A stretch of 18,125 bases of DNA, taken from positions 1 through 18,125 of the forward strand of contig JABXJT010000098.1 of assembly GCA_013375455.1 (NCBI GenBank). Direction: 5' to 3'. Below the pieces are notes generated by a model. It was not told where the DNA came from. It did no database searches and saw only the letters and a list, made by a program, of their open reading frames with translations. Every line of letters begins with the position of its first letter. Position 1 is the stretch's first letter. Below, one piece after another: positions 1 to 8,064 of this stretch. This stretch comes from Candidatus Helarchaeota archaeon (GTDB lineage: Archaea; Asgardarchaeota; Lokiarchaeia; Helarchaeales; HEL-GB-A). Made by a program: the position numbers and the translations under genes.

Positions 1-3000
1 GTTTCCCAGGCACTGCCATTGTAGCTCACCCAGGAGCTGCCATCGTTGCTCATCCGGTAGCTCGCGAGGACTGCCGTGCTTGCAGTACTGTCGCAAGAAA
101 AGGTGATCTTTTCATGGTACGGCGTGGGATCTTCCAGGTCCGTGACATTGGAGGTCCAAGTCCCGTTTTCAAGAAACCCCGTGGGATGACCCGTGTAGTA
201 GCTCCTTTCCGGGTAATATCCCCCTGCCCACGAATAATCAATTGCATCAAGATAGAAATAACCCGTTGTACTATCTGGGATTGGCTCGATTCTAATATCC
301 TCGATATAAGAGGAACTGTAATAGAAATCGTATTCATCTTGATAGGTGCCATCAAGCCAAACTTTAAATTTATCGGTAGTACAATTAAATTCAACGCGAA
401 CATGGTACCACTGATCGTCTGCCCAATTCGAACTCATGATGGTGCCATCGAAAGGTCCCCAGACACGCAATTCGCCGTTATCCCGTAAATCAAGCCTGAA
501 TATGGGGAATAGTTCATACCTGAAGGTTATAAAGAGCCTACCACTCCATTCAGCTGTTGATCGCAGCCAAAACTCGACGGTCCCATTTGCTTTTTCTCCA
601 AACGTGTTGATCATGTAGCAAGTATTTGCTGTAGCGCTGTCATTTATTTCAACGACCTTCGCGTGATCTTCGACCCCCGCATAAACATTCATGTGAGTAT
701 TGGGGCCTTCCCAAACGAACCAGCCCGCGGGGTTGCTTCCGTCGGAATCATTCGTAAAATCGTAAGCTATACCGGTCGCATTTACCCAGGTGAGGGTCAC
801 GTTATTTGTCCCGATGGAGCAATTATTGTTTGCATAATTCGCGAAATCGCTCGTCGTGTCCCAAACCACGTTTTTGAGTGGCGCGTCCGCGGGGATCTCG
901 ATGGTGAAATTCCGGGCGAATTTTGTTTTATTCCCATCATACCCTGTATTATTATACGCGACGATTTCAAAAGACGCAAGACCTGGTATCTGATGGGTGA
1001 CGGGGTCTATAGTAAAATGAAGCGGATCATTCGGATCGGGTGGAACTTCTGCATCATTTATCGTTAAATTGGCAGAGAGAATTTCTTCCTGAGTTTCATT
1101 CGTCTTTTTTATCAACCCTGACACGTTTATTTCGGGTCCAGATCGTACAACCACGAGCGTTTCCATCGTATCATTAAGGTACCCAATAGTCTCATAAGTG
1201 GCGTGTTGAAGCACCAACGTTGTTTGATTGGAGAGGAGAATTTCTCCGGAAATGTCAGATTTTAGGAAATCGACAAGTGCATGAAACGTAGTACATGTCG
1301 TGTTGGCTATTTCTAAAGACGTTGAAGTAAAGGTAGAGGAGCTGAAATTGGTCGTGGCACTTCCCTTGAGGAATAATTGCCCAGAAATCTCACACTCCGC
1401 GAACTCAACCGTGGCACTACCGTTAATTTGTACTGAATTTGCATCAATGACACTCTTGTTGAAGAACGTGCAGTTCGCCGTCCCAGAGATATCCAATAAC
1501 GTTAGATCCAAGGAACAGTTATTGAAGGTTAAAGTCATTTCGCTCAAAGGGCGAATTTTTTCAAAACTGGTGCAATTTGTAAGAGAAATGAACGAATAAC
1601 TTGTGGTATTGGAATAGTCTTGTCTAAAGTAAGAATATTGGAAGCCGCCGACCGATCCGTACCATGCTGCCTGCTCCTTCCCCAAGATGATCGAGTCTGT
1701 AATGGTTCCATTGGCATGATCTGCGCACGTGACATAATCAGTGATGGTGGATCCGGAAATGTTCATTTCGGAATCTCCTGCTGCAATAGCTATATAAATT
1801 TGGGAAGATTCAATGGAAATACTCGACCCATTCAAGCCAATCACGACATGCTGCGTTGAATTATAATTCGAATTGCCATCGGCGGTGAAGTTTTTTGACG
1901 AATAATCACCGCCCTCACTCCCACTAGTAATGGTGTTATTGGAAAGCGTGATGGTCCCATTGATCCACAGCGTTTCAGTGATGATGTCGACCGTGGAATT
2001 CTGGAGGGTGACCCTCGTGTTCGTGCCAAGATCCACGATCGCCCCGTTCACGATCGAGCCAATCAGGGTCAAATTCGCATCATTGGGAGGCATGCCAGTT
2101 TTATTATACCATCCATCATCGTGAACTAACCCAATCACCCCCGTCGTGACGCGTGAATCCTCGATGGTCACGTTCGCCCTCATTAAGATTTTGAACACGT
2201 AATCCGCATTCACGGTAGAATCATTAAAAACCTTGAGGGTTACGGTGTCCCATGCCTCCAATTCGGAATCCCACGGACAAGCGAGGTACGCATTATTACA
2301 CGTGATCGTGGCATTACCGATAAATTTGAACCGATGCAGGGCCAAAACAGCACTCGGGATCAGGGGATCGTCCCCCGTAACGTATGGGCTCACGGCAACC
2401 GTGCTCGCCTTGAACTCGACCGTGGCATTTTCTTCAATTCTTATTGAACTCGCATTGATGATGGGGCAGTCAAGGAAATGGGTAGTTCCAGTTCCTCCAA
2501 TTTTTAATGCCACTTTAGTTTGACGGGGATCATCAATGGTTAGATTGAAAGTGCACCCACTAAATTGGGTGGAAGTTGCGTTCGTCTGGATGTGGAGGGC
2601 AAACGTGGACGTGCTCGTCACCATAAAATTGCACGCGCTGCCCGTGACGACGGCATTCTCTTTGATAGAAATTGCCTGGGCCGTGATGTTCTTCCCATTC
2701 ACGGCATCACAATTCGAGAACGTCACCTCGGCATTTTCGTAAATCTCCAATGAGGAGAGATTGAAATAACACTTGTCGGAGGTTACAATTGCATTTCCAT
2801 GAATTTTCAAAGTGTGATTGCCCGCCTCATTGTTGTCCTTGTCATCTCCCTGATCGTCATCATCTCCCTGATCGTTGTCGTCCTCGTCACCTGCCGCATC
2901 GCCATCCTCGTCAGCGGCATTAGTTTCACCAGGAGGATCGATGAGATCACATTGGGAGAAGGAGACGTTCGCCGATCCATGAATCGCCATGGAGGAAAAC

Positions 3001-3440
3001 TCAAAGGTCGAGTTGGCGATGGTGGCGTTGGCGTCATACATCTCGATGGAGGAGGTGGTTGCAAGGGTCGCGTCAGTGATCGTGACATTGGCATTGTCAT
3101 AGATTCTAAATGGATAAGTCACATCGAACTTACAGGAGTTGAGGAATGTAACATTTGACGAGCCATAAATCTCTAAATAATCATAATTAAGAAATGAGCA
3201 ATTGTTAAAAGTCACGACTGAATTGTTAATTTTTAGAAATCCTTTGAAAGTATCATTATAGTAACTTGTAATATTATTTTTCAATTCAAGATCGGTATGT
3301 GTTTTCCCATCTTTCGCGTGGAACGGAGCGGAGGTTTCTACATTTTGCGCCTTAGGACTTGCACCTGGCAGGATTATCATGTACATAACGAATGCTGCAA
3401 TAAACGTCATAACTAATAGACCCTTTTTTCTATTATTCAT
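1..3440 (-). CDS. Large secreted sequon-rich beta-helix protein with LamG-like domain (C-terminus outside window)
   Basis: I translated the minus strand from the ATG at 3438-3440 and it stays open for 1146 codons to the window edge, so the C-terminus is missing. Residues 1-31 form a Sec-type signal peptide (MNNRKKG, a hydrophobic core, then PGAS). Residues about 50-750 are short repeated strands of the form [GE]NA-x-V-T-F-x-x-C, typical of a right-handed parallel beta-helix, with an Asn-x-Ser/Thr sequon in most turns and a recurrent Cys. An acidic Asp/Gly/Gln insert lies at about residues 170-207. Residues about 890-1085 resemble a LamG/concanavalin-like domain (GTVEFWLRS, WYHVRVEF, KVWLDG). 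The last visible part (YRMSNDGSSW) begins another beta-rich domain. It is probably a glycosylated cell-surface or S-layer-associated protein that binds carbohydrate or neighbouring cells; the ligand cannot be told. Family assignment is by pattern only. Confidence 0.85.
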   Translation of the reverse strand, partial: MNNRKKGLLVMTFIAAFVMYMIILPGASPKAQNVETSAPFHAKDGKTHTDLELKNNITSYYNDTFKGFLKINNSVVTFNNCSFLNYDYLEIYGSSNVTFLNSCKFDVTYPFRIYDNANVTITDATLATTSSIEMYDANATIANSTFEFSSMAIHGSANVSFSQCDLIDPPGETNAADEDGDAAGDEDDNDQGDDDDQGDDKDNNEAGNHTLKIHGNAIVTSDKCYFNLSSLEIYENAEVTFSNCDAVNGKNITAQAISIKENAVVTGSACNFMVTSTSTFALHIQTNATSTQFSGCTFNLTIDDPRQTKVALKIGGTGTTHFLDCPIINASSIRIEENATVEFKASTVAVSPYVTGDDPLIPSAVLALHRFKFIGNATITCNNAYLACPWDSELEAWDTVTLKVFNDSTVNADYVFKILMRANVTIEDSRVTTGVIGLVHDDGWYNKTGMPPNDANLTLIGSIVNGAIVDLGTNTRVTLQNSTVDIITETLWINGTITLSNNTITSGSEGGDYSSKNFTADGNSNYNSTQHVVIGLNGSSISIESSQIYIAIAAGDSEMNISGSTITDYVTCADHANGTITDSIILGKEQAAWYGSVGGFQYSYFRQDYSNTTSYSFISLTNCTSFEKIRPLSEMTLTFNNCSLDLTLLDISGTANCTFFNKSVIDANSVQINGSATVEFAECEISGQLFLKGSATTNFSSSTFTSTSLEIANTTCTTFHALVDFLKSDISGEILLSNQTTLVLQHATYETIGYLNDTMETLVVVRSGPEINVSGLIKKTNETQEEILSANLTINDAEVPPDPNDPLHFTIDPVTHQIPGLASFEIVAYNNTGYDGNKTKFARNFTIEIPADAPLKNVVWDTTSDFANYANNNCSIGTNNVTLTWVNATGIAYDFTNDSDGSNPAGWFVWEGPNTHMNVYAGVEDHAKVVEINDSATANTCYMINTFGEKANGTVEFWLRSTAEWSGRLFITFRYELFPIFRLDLRDNGELRVWGPFDGTIMSSNWADDQWYHVRVEFNCTTDKFKVWLDGTYQDEYDFYYSSSYIEDIRIEPIPDSTTGYFYLDAIDYSWAGGYYPERSYYTGHPTGFLENGTWTSNVTDLEDPTPYHEKITFSCDSTASTAVLASYRMSNDGSSWVSYNGSAWE
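2843..2878 (-). repeat. 18-bp tandem repeat in the acidic insert of the beta-helix gene
   Basis: Two adjacent 18-base copies (2843-2860 and 2861-2878) share their first 15 bases and encode DQGDDD-like units on the minus strand. They lie inside an Asp-rich stretch of about 37 residues that interrupts the beta-helix turns. The stretch probably expanded by slippage and may bind calcium. Confidence 0.7.
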
Positions 3441-3488
3441 TTTCTCTCTCTCAATAAACTACATAGTGATTATGTTATATATGTAAGA

Positions 3489-3500
3489 TTTTTTATAAAA
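3489..3500 (-). promoter_or_regulatory. TATA-like box of the beta-helix surface gene
   Basis: Read on the minus strand, TTTTATAAAAAA lies about 50-60 bases before the ATG at 3440, which would put transcription start about 25 bases before the gene. A second AT-rich candidate (ACATATATAAC, near 3474-3484) is closer. The leader shows only a purine-rich GAGAGAGAG before the ATG, with no clear Shine-Dalgarno sequence. Confidence 0.4.
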
Positions 3501-3584
3501 AAATAACACTATGACTTAAAAGTAAATATACTAAGGAGTATAAAGAAAAATTAGTTAAATTACATACTTACTCGGGATTTAACC

Positions 3585-3594
3585 TTTTATATAG
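3585..3594 (+). promoter_or_regulatory. Canonical archaeal TATA box in the surface-gene intergenic region
   Basis: TTTTATATAG contains TTTATATA (3586-3593), a close match to the archaeal TATA consensus. Read as plus it would start transcription near 3615, just before a short hydrophobic reading frame (3630-3752) and about 590 bases before the propeller gene. Because the box is nearly symmetric it could also act on the minus strand, although it is about 145 bases from the beta-helix gene start. Confidence 0.4.
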
Positions 3595-3629
3595 TCGAGA
3601 TATTTTCGATTTTTTGGTCTTTCTGGTTT

Positions 3630-3752
3630 TTGTCGGGGGCGACTAAATTTTTCTTTAAAAATTGGTGGTTTAAGAGGGAACCTTTCGGGTTCAGTCTGCT
3701 TATGGTTGCAGGTATGCTTGCGACAATTCCCATCATTTTTGAATCGGGTTAA
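3630..3752 (+). CDS. Possible 40-residue membrane peptide
   Basis: Starting from a TTG at 3630, a 40-codon frame reads MSGATKFFFKNWWF, then a hydrophobic stretch containing SLLMVAGMLATIPIIF, and stops at 3750-3752. The frame is open from 3555. It has an aromatic and basic N-terminal half and one likely membrane helix, and a canonical TATA box lies about 40 bases upstream. There is no clear Shine-Dalgarno sequence and no recognised family. It may be a small membrane protein, the relic of a larger one, or chance; an AT-rich stretch easily gives hydrophobic codons. Confidence 0.2.
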   Translation: MSGATKFFFKNWWFKREPFGFSLLMVAGMLATIPIIFESG

Positions 3753-4095
3753 TTACCATATAATCAGAGAGAGATCTGAAAGTATTTTGCGCAAATTCAC
3801 CATGTTCGAGTGGTGGCGTTCTAACATCAGCTTAAGATTTAATTTGAATGGAAACATGGTAAATGAGAGAAAAGTTCTTACCAGGAAACTGCCGTTATAT
3901 TTCATAAGATATTACTAAGCCTTTTTGAGGGTGTAGACTAAAAAGAACGCAACAATAATCCTACGAACTTAAAAAATCATCTACTAACTTCGAAGGTGCC
4001 AAGAAGTAGAAATTTTGCAAAATTTGCGGAGTTTAGTTTAGTAATGGATTTTTTAAAATGAATTAGGAATGAAAACGTGATTGAATAGAATCACC

Positions 4096-4133
4096 CATAA
4101 ATGTTATTAAGAGGGAGATGATTAACATTTATG
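4096..4133. promoter_or_regulatory. Perfect 11-bp inverted repeat upstream of the propeller gene
   Basis: CATAAATGTTA (4096-4106) is matched exactly by its reverse complement TAACATTTATG (4123-4133), with a 16-base spacer. The right arm runs into the TATA-like stretch TTTATGTATATC (about 4128-4139), roughly 70 bases before the ATG at 4205. The arrangement fits an operator overlapping the promoter, or a hairpin in a leader. Confidence 0.4.
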
Positions 4134-4204
4134 TATATCATTTCATTCACTCATCAAAAAGACCTCGCATTCCACGCATTACAACTTCTTCAGGATAACG
4201 TGCC

Positions 4205-7024
4205 ATGAAAAGGAATAAGCAGAAATCAATTGCACTGATCTTTTCGATTCTTTTCGCTCATTTCTTCATGATAATTATAATTGGTGGATATCTTCATTCC
4301 CAAAGTAATCGAAATCCAGAAAACTTGCAGAATTTACCGGGGGGGGTCAAGATTGCTGAAATAGCAAGAGGGTGGACGACGACCGAGGTGGTCTTCAATG
4401 AGAGCACGGACCTATCTTATACTCCTAAAATTACCATAGACAATGCGGGAAACGTGCACCTCGCGTGGTACGACCACACGGACTATAACGGGTCGGGGAC
4501 GGAACCAGACATCTTCTATCGACTGTGGAATGCCACTATGCACGCTTGGAGCCCTGTAGAGGTGGTTTCTCTAGAACATACAGGCAGTTCTATCATTCCA
4601 TCGATCACAGTGGACGAAAATGGACACGTACACCTAGCATGGACGGACAATACAAATTATAATGGGGCCGGAGGGGATGATGACATTTTCTATAAGCGGT
4701 GGAATGCTACGACCGGCACCTGGACACCGACGGTGGTAGTTTCGAACGTGAGCTCCGATGACTCCTTTAGGCCACAGATTGTAGTAGATGTGAATGGTCA
4801 CTTACACGTGGTCTGGCAAGATATCACGAATTACAATGGTTCTGGGTCTGATTGGGATCTTTTCTATCGATGTTGGAACGCCACGACCGATACATGGACG
4901 GTACCTCAAGTGGTTACTAATGAGAGCACTATCAATTCGGGACAGCCAGCAATGGCAGTGGATTCCTATGGGACCGTGCACGTCGTCTGGCGGGAATTGT
5001 TTGGTGGCCACGAAAATATATTCTATAAATATTGGAATGCGACCATCAAGGCGTGGAGTGGCGCCGAGCTGATCTCGACGGAGAGCGCGTTTGATACGTG
5101 GGTGCCAAAAATCGCCGTGGATGGATCTAAACACGCACACGTGGTGTGGTGGGAAGTGGATGCATATATTTTTCATAAGCGACGGAATGCCACGACTGGC
5201 AATTGGACCGCCACTGAGTTGGTATCTACAGAAAGCAGTAGTTACACTGTAGAGCCTTCAATCACAACAGATCTTGATGGAAACGTGCACGTGGCATGGA
5301 GGGATGGAACCAATCTTGATGGCGCTGGATCCGATGGGGATATTTTTTACAAGTATTGGAACGCTACCACGGGTAATTGGACCCTCACGGAAGTTGTTTC
5401 TACGGAGAGCACGGGGACTTCTTCGAAACCGACCATAGCAGTGGATGGTGCGGGATGCGTGCATGTCGCATGGGAGGACTACACGGATTATCAAGGCGCG
5501 GGCAGTGACTGTGATATCTTCTATAAGAAGACGGCAGGGATTCCAAATGCCACCGTGTTAGCATCTATAATACCCAACCCTGATGATGATGGGATAATCG
5601 ATTTATACTGGAATGACTTGGTTGGGGCGACTATCTATTATGTCTATCGTGATGTTTCACCCATTACATCCGTGACAGGATTGATGGCGATTGCAGCAGT
5701 CGCCTCCAACACGTATCAAGATAAAATCACTATAAATGGAACTTATCATTACGTGGTCGTGGCAGGCAATGCTGCTGGAAATAGTTCCATTTCCAATTGT
5801 GAAAATGTGACAGTCGAAATATTCGATGCACAATCCCCAACTTATTCCAATGCCAAAGAGGCGTTGAGTTCCCCCCAAACGTACGTGACAAATCAACGCT
5901 ATCAATTTAACCTCACCATAACCGATAATATAGGAATGGATGCTGTCCTGTTCGAATGGAACGACACGAATTATATCGTGACCACGTGCGCGGGGGACGA
6001 GTATTACCACGAGTTGGTCGATCTCGGGGCAGGCACGTACCCATATCGGTGGGTGTTCAACGACACGTCCGACAATTGGAATGCGACCCCCCTGCGATCG
6101 TACGTGATCAACAAGGCGCCCACGGGCATAGAACTGCTGCTCAATGGCACGGCGACAGATTACCAAATCGATTCAACCCAGGCGTGCAACGTCACGATCA
6201 CCTTCCCCATTCCCGATACGGTCCATCTCTACGTGAATGAGTCGATAGTCCAGTCCGATCTCGCGCCCCTCGTGAACATTTCGCAGTTTGCTCAAATTGG
6301 AATGTATAACTTGACTGCTTGGTATCCCGGAGGGACGAACTATTCCGCAATGGTGCTGACCCGCTGGCTGACCGTTCGAGATGGCATTAATCCGGGGGCG
6401 TGTGAAATCAACGTGTCCTTTCCGTTTCCCCCAAACTTCGTGCTAGAGGAGACGTTGTTCGAGATCTGGGGGGGAAGCGATGCAGGCGGGTCCGGCATTA
6501 GCCACTACCAATATAAAATCGATGTGGGCGCATGGACGACGGCTTCGAATTTTTCCCTTGCAGGGTGTTCCGATGGCCTGCATGCCATTTCCTATCGCGC
6601 GGTCGATGGCGCAGGCAACAATGGCACCGCCCGAAACATCACGGTCTATTTATTGGCCAATGATGCGGATCAAGATGCCGATGGGTTAACGAATCACGCG
6701 GAAATCAATGTCCATGGCACCAACGTCTTCGACCCTGATACAGACGGAGACGGGCTTTCGGATGGTCTTGAGGTAATGACCCATGGGACGGATCCGACTG
6801 CCCGAGATACGGATGGGGATGGCATATCCGATGGGGACGAGGTCGCCATGGGTATGGATCCGCGCGATCCTATGAATCCATTGATCGGGTTCATCATCTT
6901 AGGGATGGAAATCGCAGGCTTGGTAGGGGTTGCTAGCGTAATCATAAAAATTCAGAAAAAACCGGACGTGCTACTGCCTGCGAAAAAGATGGGGACGAAA
7001 TACAAAAAAAGACCAAAGAATTAA
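4205..7024 (+). CDS. Membrane-anchored surface protein: seven-bladed beta-propeller, FN3/Ig-like domains, Ca-binding repeats
   Basis: The 939-residue protein starts with a signal peptide (MKRNKQK followed by a long hydrophobic core, about residues 8-30). Residues about 57-442 contain seven repeats of 50-58 residues with the core D-x-x-G-x-V-H-V-A-W and an end motif D-I-F-Y-K-x-W-N-A-T, which fits a seven-bladed BNR/sialidase-like propeller. Next come an FN3-like domain (about 445-545) and Ig-like beta domains rich in sequons. Thrombospondin type 3-like calcium repeats follow (about 818-888; DTDGDGLSDG and DTDGDGISDG). The protein ends with a single membrane helix (about 892-916) and a basic cytoplasmic tail (KKMGTKYKKRPKN). 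It is therefore exported and held in the membrane with the propeller outside, probably for adhesion or polymer binding. No sialidase catalytic residues were identified, so enzymatic activity is not claimed. Confidence 0.9.
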   Translation: MKRNKQKSIALIFSILFAHFFMIIIIGGYLHSQSNRNPENLQNLPGGVKIAEIARGWTTTEVVFNESTDLSYTPKITIDNAGNVHLAWYDHTDYNGSGTEPDIFYRLWNATMHAWSPVEVVSLEHTGSSIIPSITVDENGHVHLAWTDNTNYNGAGGDDDIFYKRWNATTGTWTPTVVVSNVSSDDSFRPQIVVDVNGHLHVVWQDITNYNGSGSDWDLFYRCWNATTDTWTVPQVVTNESTINSGQPAMAVDSYGTVHVVWRELFGGHENIFYKYWNATIKAWSGAELISTESAFDTWVPKIAVDGSKHAHVVWWEVDAYIFHKRRNATTGNWTATELVSTESSSYTVEPSITTDLDGNVHVAWRDGTNLDGAGSDGDIFYKYWNATTGNWTLTEVVSTESTGTSSKPTIAVDGAGCVHVAWEDYTDYQGAGSDCDIFYKKTAGIPNATVLASIIPNPDDDGIIDLYWNDLVGATIYYVYRDVSPITSVTGLMAIAAVASNTYQDKITINGTYHYVVVAGNAAGNSSISNCENVTVEIFDAQSPTYSNAKEALSSPQTYVTNQRYQFNLTITDNIGMDAVLFEWNDTNYIVTTCAGDEYYHELVDLGAGTYPYRWVFNDTSDNWNATPLRSYVINKAPTGIELLLNGTATDYQIDSTQACNVTITFPIPDTVHLYVNESIVQSDLAPLVNISQFAQIGMYNLTAWYPGGTNYSAMVLTRWLTVRDGINPGACEINVSFPFPPNFVLEETLFEIWGGSDAGGSGISHYQYKIDVGAWTTASNFSLAGCSDGLHAISYRAVDGAGNNGTARNITVYLLANDADQDADGLTNHAEINVHGTNVFDPDTDGDGLSDGLEVMTHGTDPTARDTDGDGISDGDEVAMGMDPRDPMNPLIGFIILGMEIAGLVGVASVIIKIQKKPDVLLPAKKMGTKYKKRPKN

Positions 7025-7039
7025 TTGGCGCATCATTAA

Positions 7040-7330
7040 AAAGAAGAGATCGCCATTCCATTCATCATTCCTGGATTTGCATTATATTTGGGGATATTAG
7101 CGGCAATAGCGCTCATTATCATCCAGCAGCAGAAAAATTCGCTCCCAAATTGGAGTTTTAATACCAGCATCGTACTCTTTACGCTTCTACTTGCCACGGA
7201 ATGCTATCGAAATTTCGAATGGTCAACCATGATGCGTGCATTGATTCATGGACATCTTAAAATTGGAAAGGTAAGACCATTCTATTCTCAGAATAGATGT
7301 ATCATGGAGTCACCATTACACTTTTCATGA
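7040..7330 (+). pseudogene. Orphan C-terminal membrane-anchor segment (remnant of a surface-protein gene)
   Basis: Directly after the propeller gene, a frame opens behind a TAA at 7037-7039 and reads EEIAIPFIIPGFALYLGI, followed by a hydrophobic run and a Gln/Lys end (QQQKN). This matches the form of the IPG(F/Y)-hydrophobic-basic C-terminal anchors seen on Asgard and other archaeal surface proteins. There is no ATG; the first possible start is a TTG at 7088, inside the hydrophobic part. The tail beyond about 7150 does not look conserved. It is probably the 3' end of an older or rearranged surface gene left behind by recombination. The alternative is a real small one-helix protein. Confidence 0.35.
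7281..7297. terminator. Short palindrome between convergent genes
   Basis: TCTATTCT-C-AGAATAGA is a perfect 8-base inverted repeat around one base. As RNA it can form a 7-bp stem with a 3-base loop. It lies between the plus-strand surface genes and the 3' end of the minus-strand cluster (stop at 7325), so a bidirectional terminator is plausible. There is no T-run after it. Confidence 0.3.
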
Positions 7331-7627
7331 AGGTCGTCTAATCAATCTTCTTGTTTTTTGCTCTTGTTGTGGTTTTTCTTCATCAATAGATGCTTTAATC
7401 GCTGTATTGGTGTCGTCTATGCGTTCCCTTCGCTTGCGTTTAGCGTCTTCTTTTTGTTGCATTTGTTTTTTCGTTTGTTCGGCGTCTTCGCCTTTGTGGT
7501 TGGTTTCCTCTTCGGCTTTGCGTTTGGTTTCCTCTTCGGCTTTGCGGGCTTTCTCTTGTTCCTGCTTCTTTTGTTCTTCTGTTTCATCAATTACTTCAAA
7601 ATCATGATCAGTGCCATTATCCGACAT
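7325..7627 (-). CDS. Highly charged coiled-coil protein of unknown function
   Basis: The 100-residue protein starts MSDNGTDHDFEVIDETEEQ. Residues about 17-95 are almost entirely Glu, Lys, Gln and Arg, with heptad-like spacing and two KAEEET repeats, so it should form a long coiled coil or charged helix. It has no signal peptide or membrane segment and is probably cytoplasmic. Its ATG overlaps the last 11 bases of the upstream regulator gene, implying coupled translation. It could be a partner of that regulator or of the membrane protein upstream. Low sequence complexity makes family assignment impossible by eye. Confidence 0.6.
   Translation of the reverse strand: MSDNGTDHDFEVIDETEEQKKQEQEKARKAEEETKRKAEEETNHKGEDAEQTKKQMQQKEDAKRKRRERIDDTNTAIKASIDEEKPQQEQKTRRLIRRPS
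7502..7549 (-). repeat. 24-bp tandem duplication in the coiled-coil gene
   Basis: Positions 7502-7525 and 7526-7549 are near-identical 24-base units, differing only in the last three bases. Each encodes an eight-residue unit containing KAEEET on the minus strand. The period of eight codons lengthens the helix by about two turns. Confidence 0.7.
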
Positions 7628-7922
7628 TTTCGACGGGGCTCCATTCGTTTTTCAAATTTTCATGAAATTCTTTGAATGTTTCATCCAAAATTGGAATTTT
7701 AATATATCCGCCCCGTGGATGTTCAATATTTTGTTCAACGCGAAATTTCACGAACTTCCGCAGAAGTTTCAAGGTTCTGGTGATTGAACTTTTGGATAAA
7801 TTCAATTGTTCGGACATCATTTTCAGAGAAAAAAAAGAAGTTGGATGGTTAATGATAAAGTCGAGGATCAGTCGTGTATTCGGGTTTCGTAAGATTTTGC
7901 CGAGTTTTCTAAGATTTTTCAT
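7617..7922 (-). CDS. Winged-helix DNA-binding regulator (MarR/ArsR-like)
   Basis: The 101-residue protein reads as a compact winged helix. Helix 1 contains RLILDFIINHP (about residues 17-27). A helix-turn-helix follows, with SLKMMSEQLNLSKSSITRTL as the recognition region (about 32-51), and then a basic strand and wing containing RVEQNIEHPRGGYIKI (about 60-75). This layout is that of small archaeal MarR/ArsR-type transcription factors. No metal-binding cysteines are present, so a metal sensor is unlikely. Its start lies 8 bases after the stop of a short upstream frame, and its end overlaps the coiled-coil gene. It may regulate its own cluster; the true target cannot be seen. Confidence 0.75.
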   Translation of the reverse strand: MKNLRKLGKILRNPNTRLILDFIINHPTSFFSLKMMSEQLNLSKSSITRTLKLLRKFVKFRVEQNIEHPRGGYIKIPILDETFKEFHENLKNEWSPVENVG

Positions 7923-7930
7923 GGAATCCC

Positions 7931-8044
7931 TTAATTGGGATCGATTTCGGAGAATGTTTTTGCCCCATTTTGTCTTAATTCTTCTTCTTGTTCATCTTGA
8001 TTCTTTTGCCGCATTACCTCCATAGAAGAATTGACCTGAAGCAT
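7931..8044 (-). CDS. Short helical frame, probably the frameshifted tail of the upstream membrane protein
   Basis: On the minus strand, a frame opening just after a TAA near 8110 reads QTPILDLNPHLDSLGEIISD and continues with MLQVNSSMEVMRQKNQDEQ to a TAA at 7931-7933. The first ATG (8042-8044) gives only 37 residues. The frame looks like genuine charged coding sequence and lies in the -1 frame of the two-helix membrane protein, whose own frame stops at 8065. The parts join naturally as a cytoplasmic tail if one base is gained or lost near 8105-8115. It could also be an independent small protein. Confidence 0.4.
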   Translation of the reverse strand: MLQVNSSMEVMRQKNQDEQEEELRQNGAKTFSEIDPN

Positions 8045-8064
8045 TACGTCAGAAATGATTTCCC

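Larger units (their letters stand above)
3441..4204. other. Intergenic region between divergent surface-protein genes
   Basis: This 764-base AT-rich stretch separates the minus-strand beta-helix gene from the plus-strand propeller gene. It contains TATA-like boxes, one possible small peptide and one perfect inverted repeat, each listed separately. I see no other convincing gene; a 70-codon frame at 3706-3918 lacks protein-like character. No tRNA-like or CRISPR structure was seen. Confidence 0.6.

Noticed and set aside
114..3158. Many open frames on the plus strand and in other minus frames across the first 3.2 kb
   Set aside because: They are shadows of the single long minus-strand gene, whose translation is continuous and protein-like from 3440 to the edge.
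3706..3918. A 70-codon plus-strand frame
   Set aside because: It starts at TTG without a ribosome site, has no domain-like pattern and lies in AT-rich intergenic sequence.
7358..7675. A 105-codon hydrophobic plus-strand frame
   Set aside because: It is the complement of the Glu/Lys-rich coiled-coil gene; antisense of such codons always gives Phe/Leu-rich sequence.
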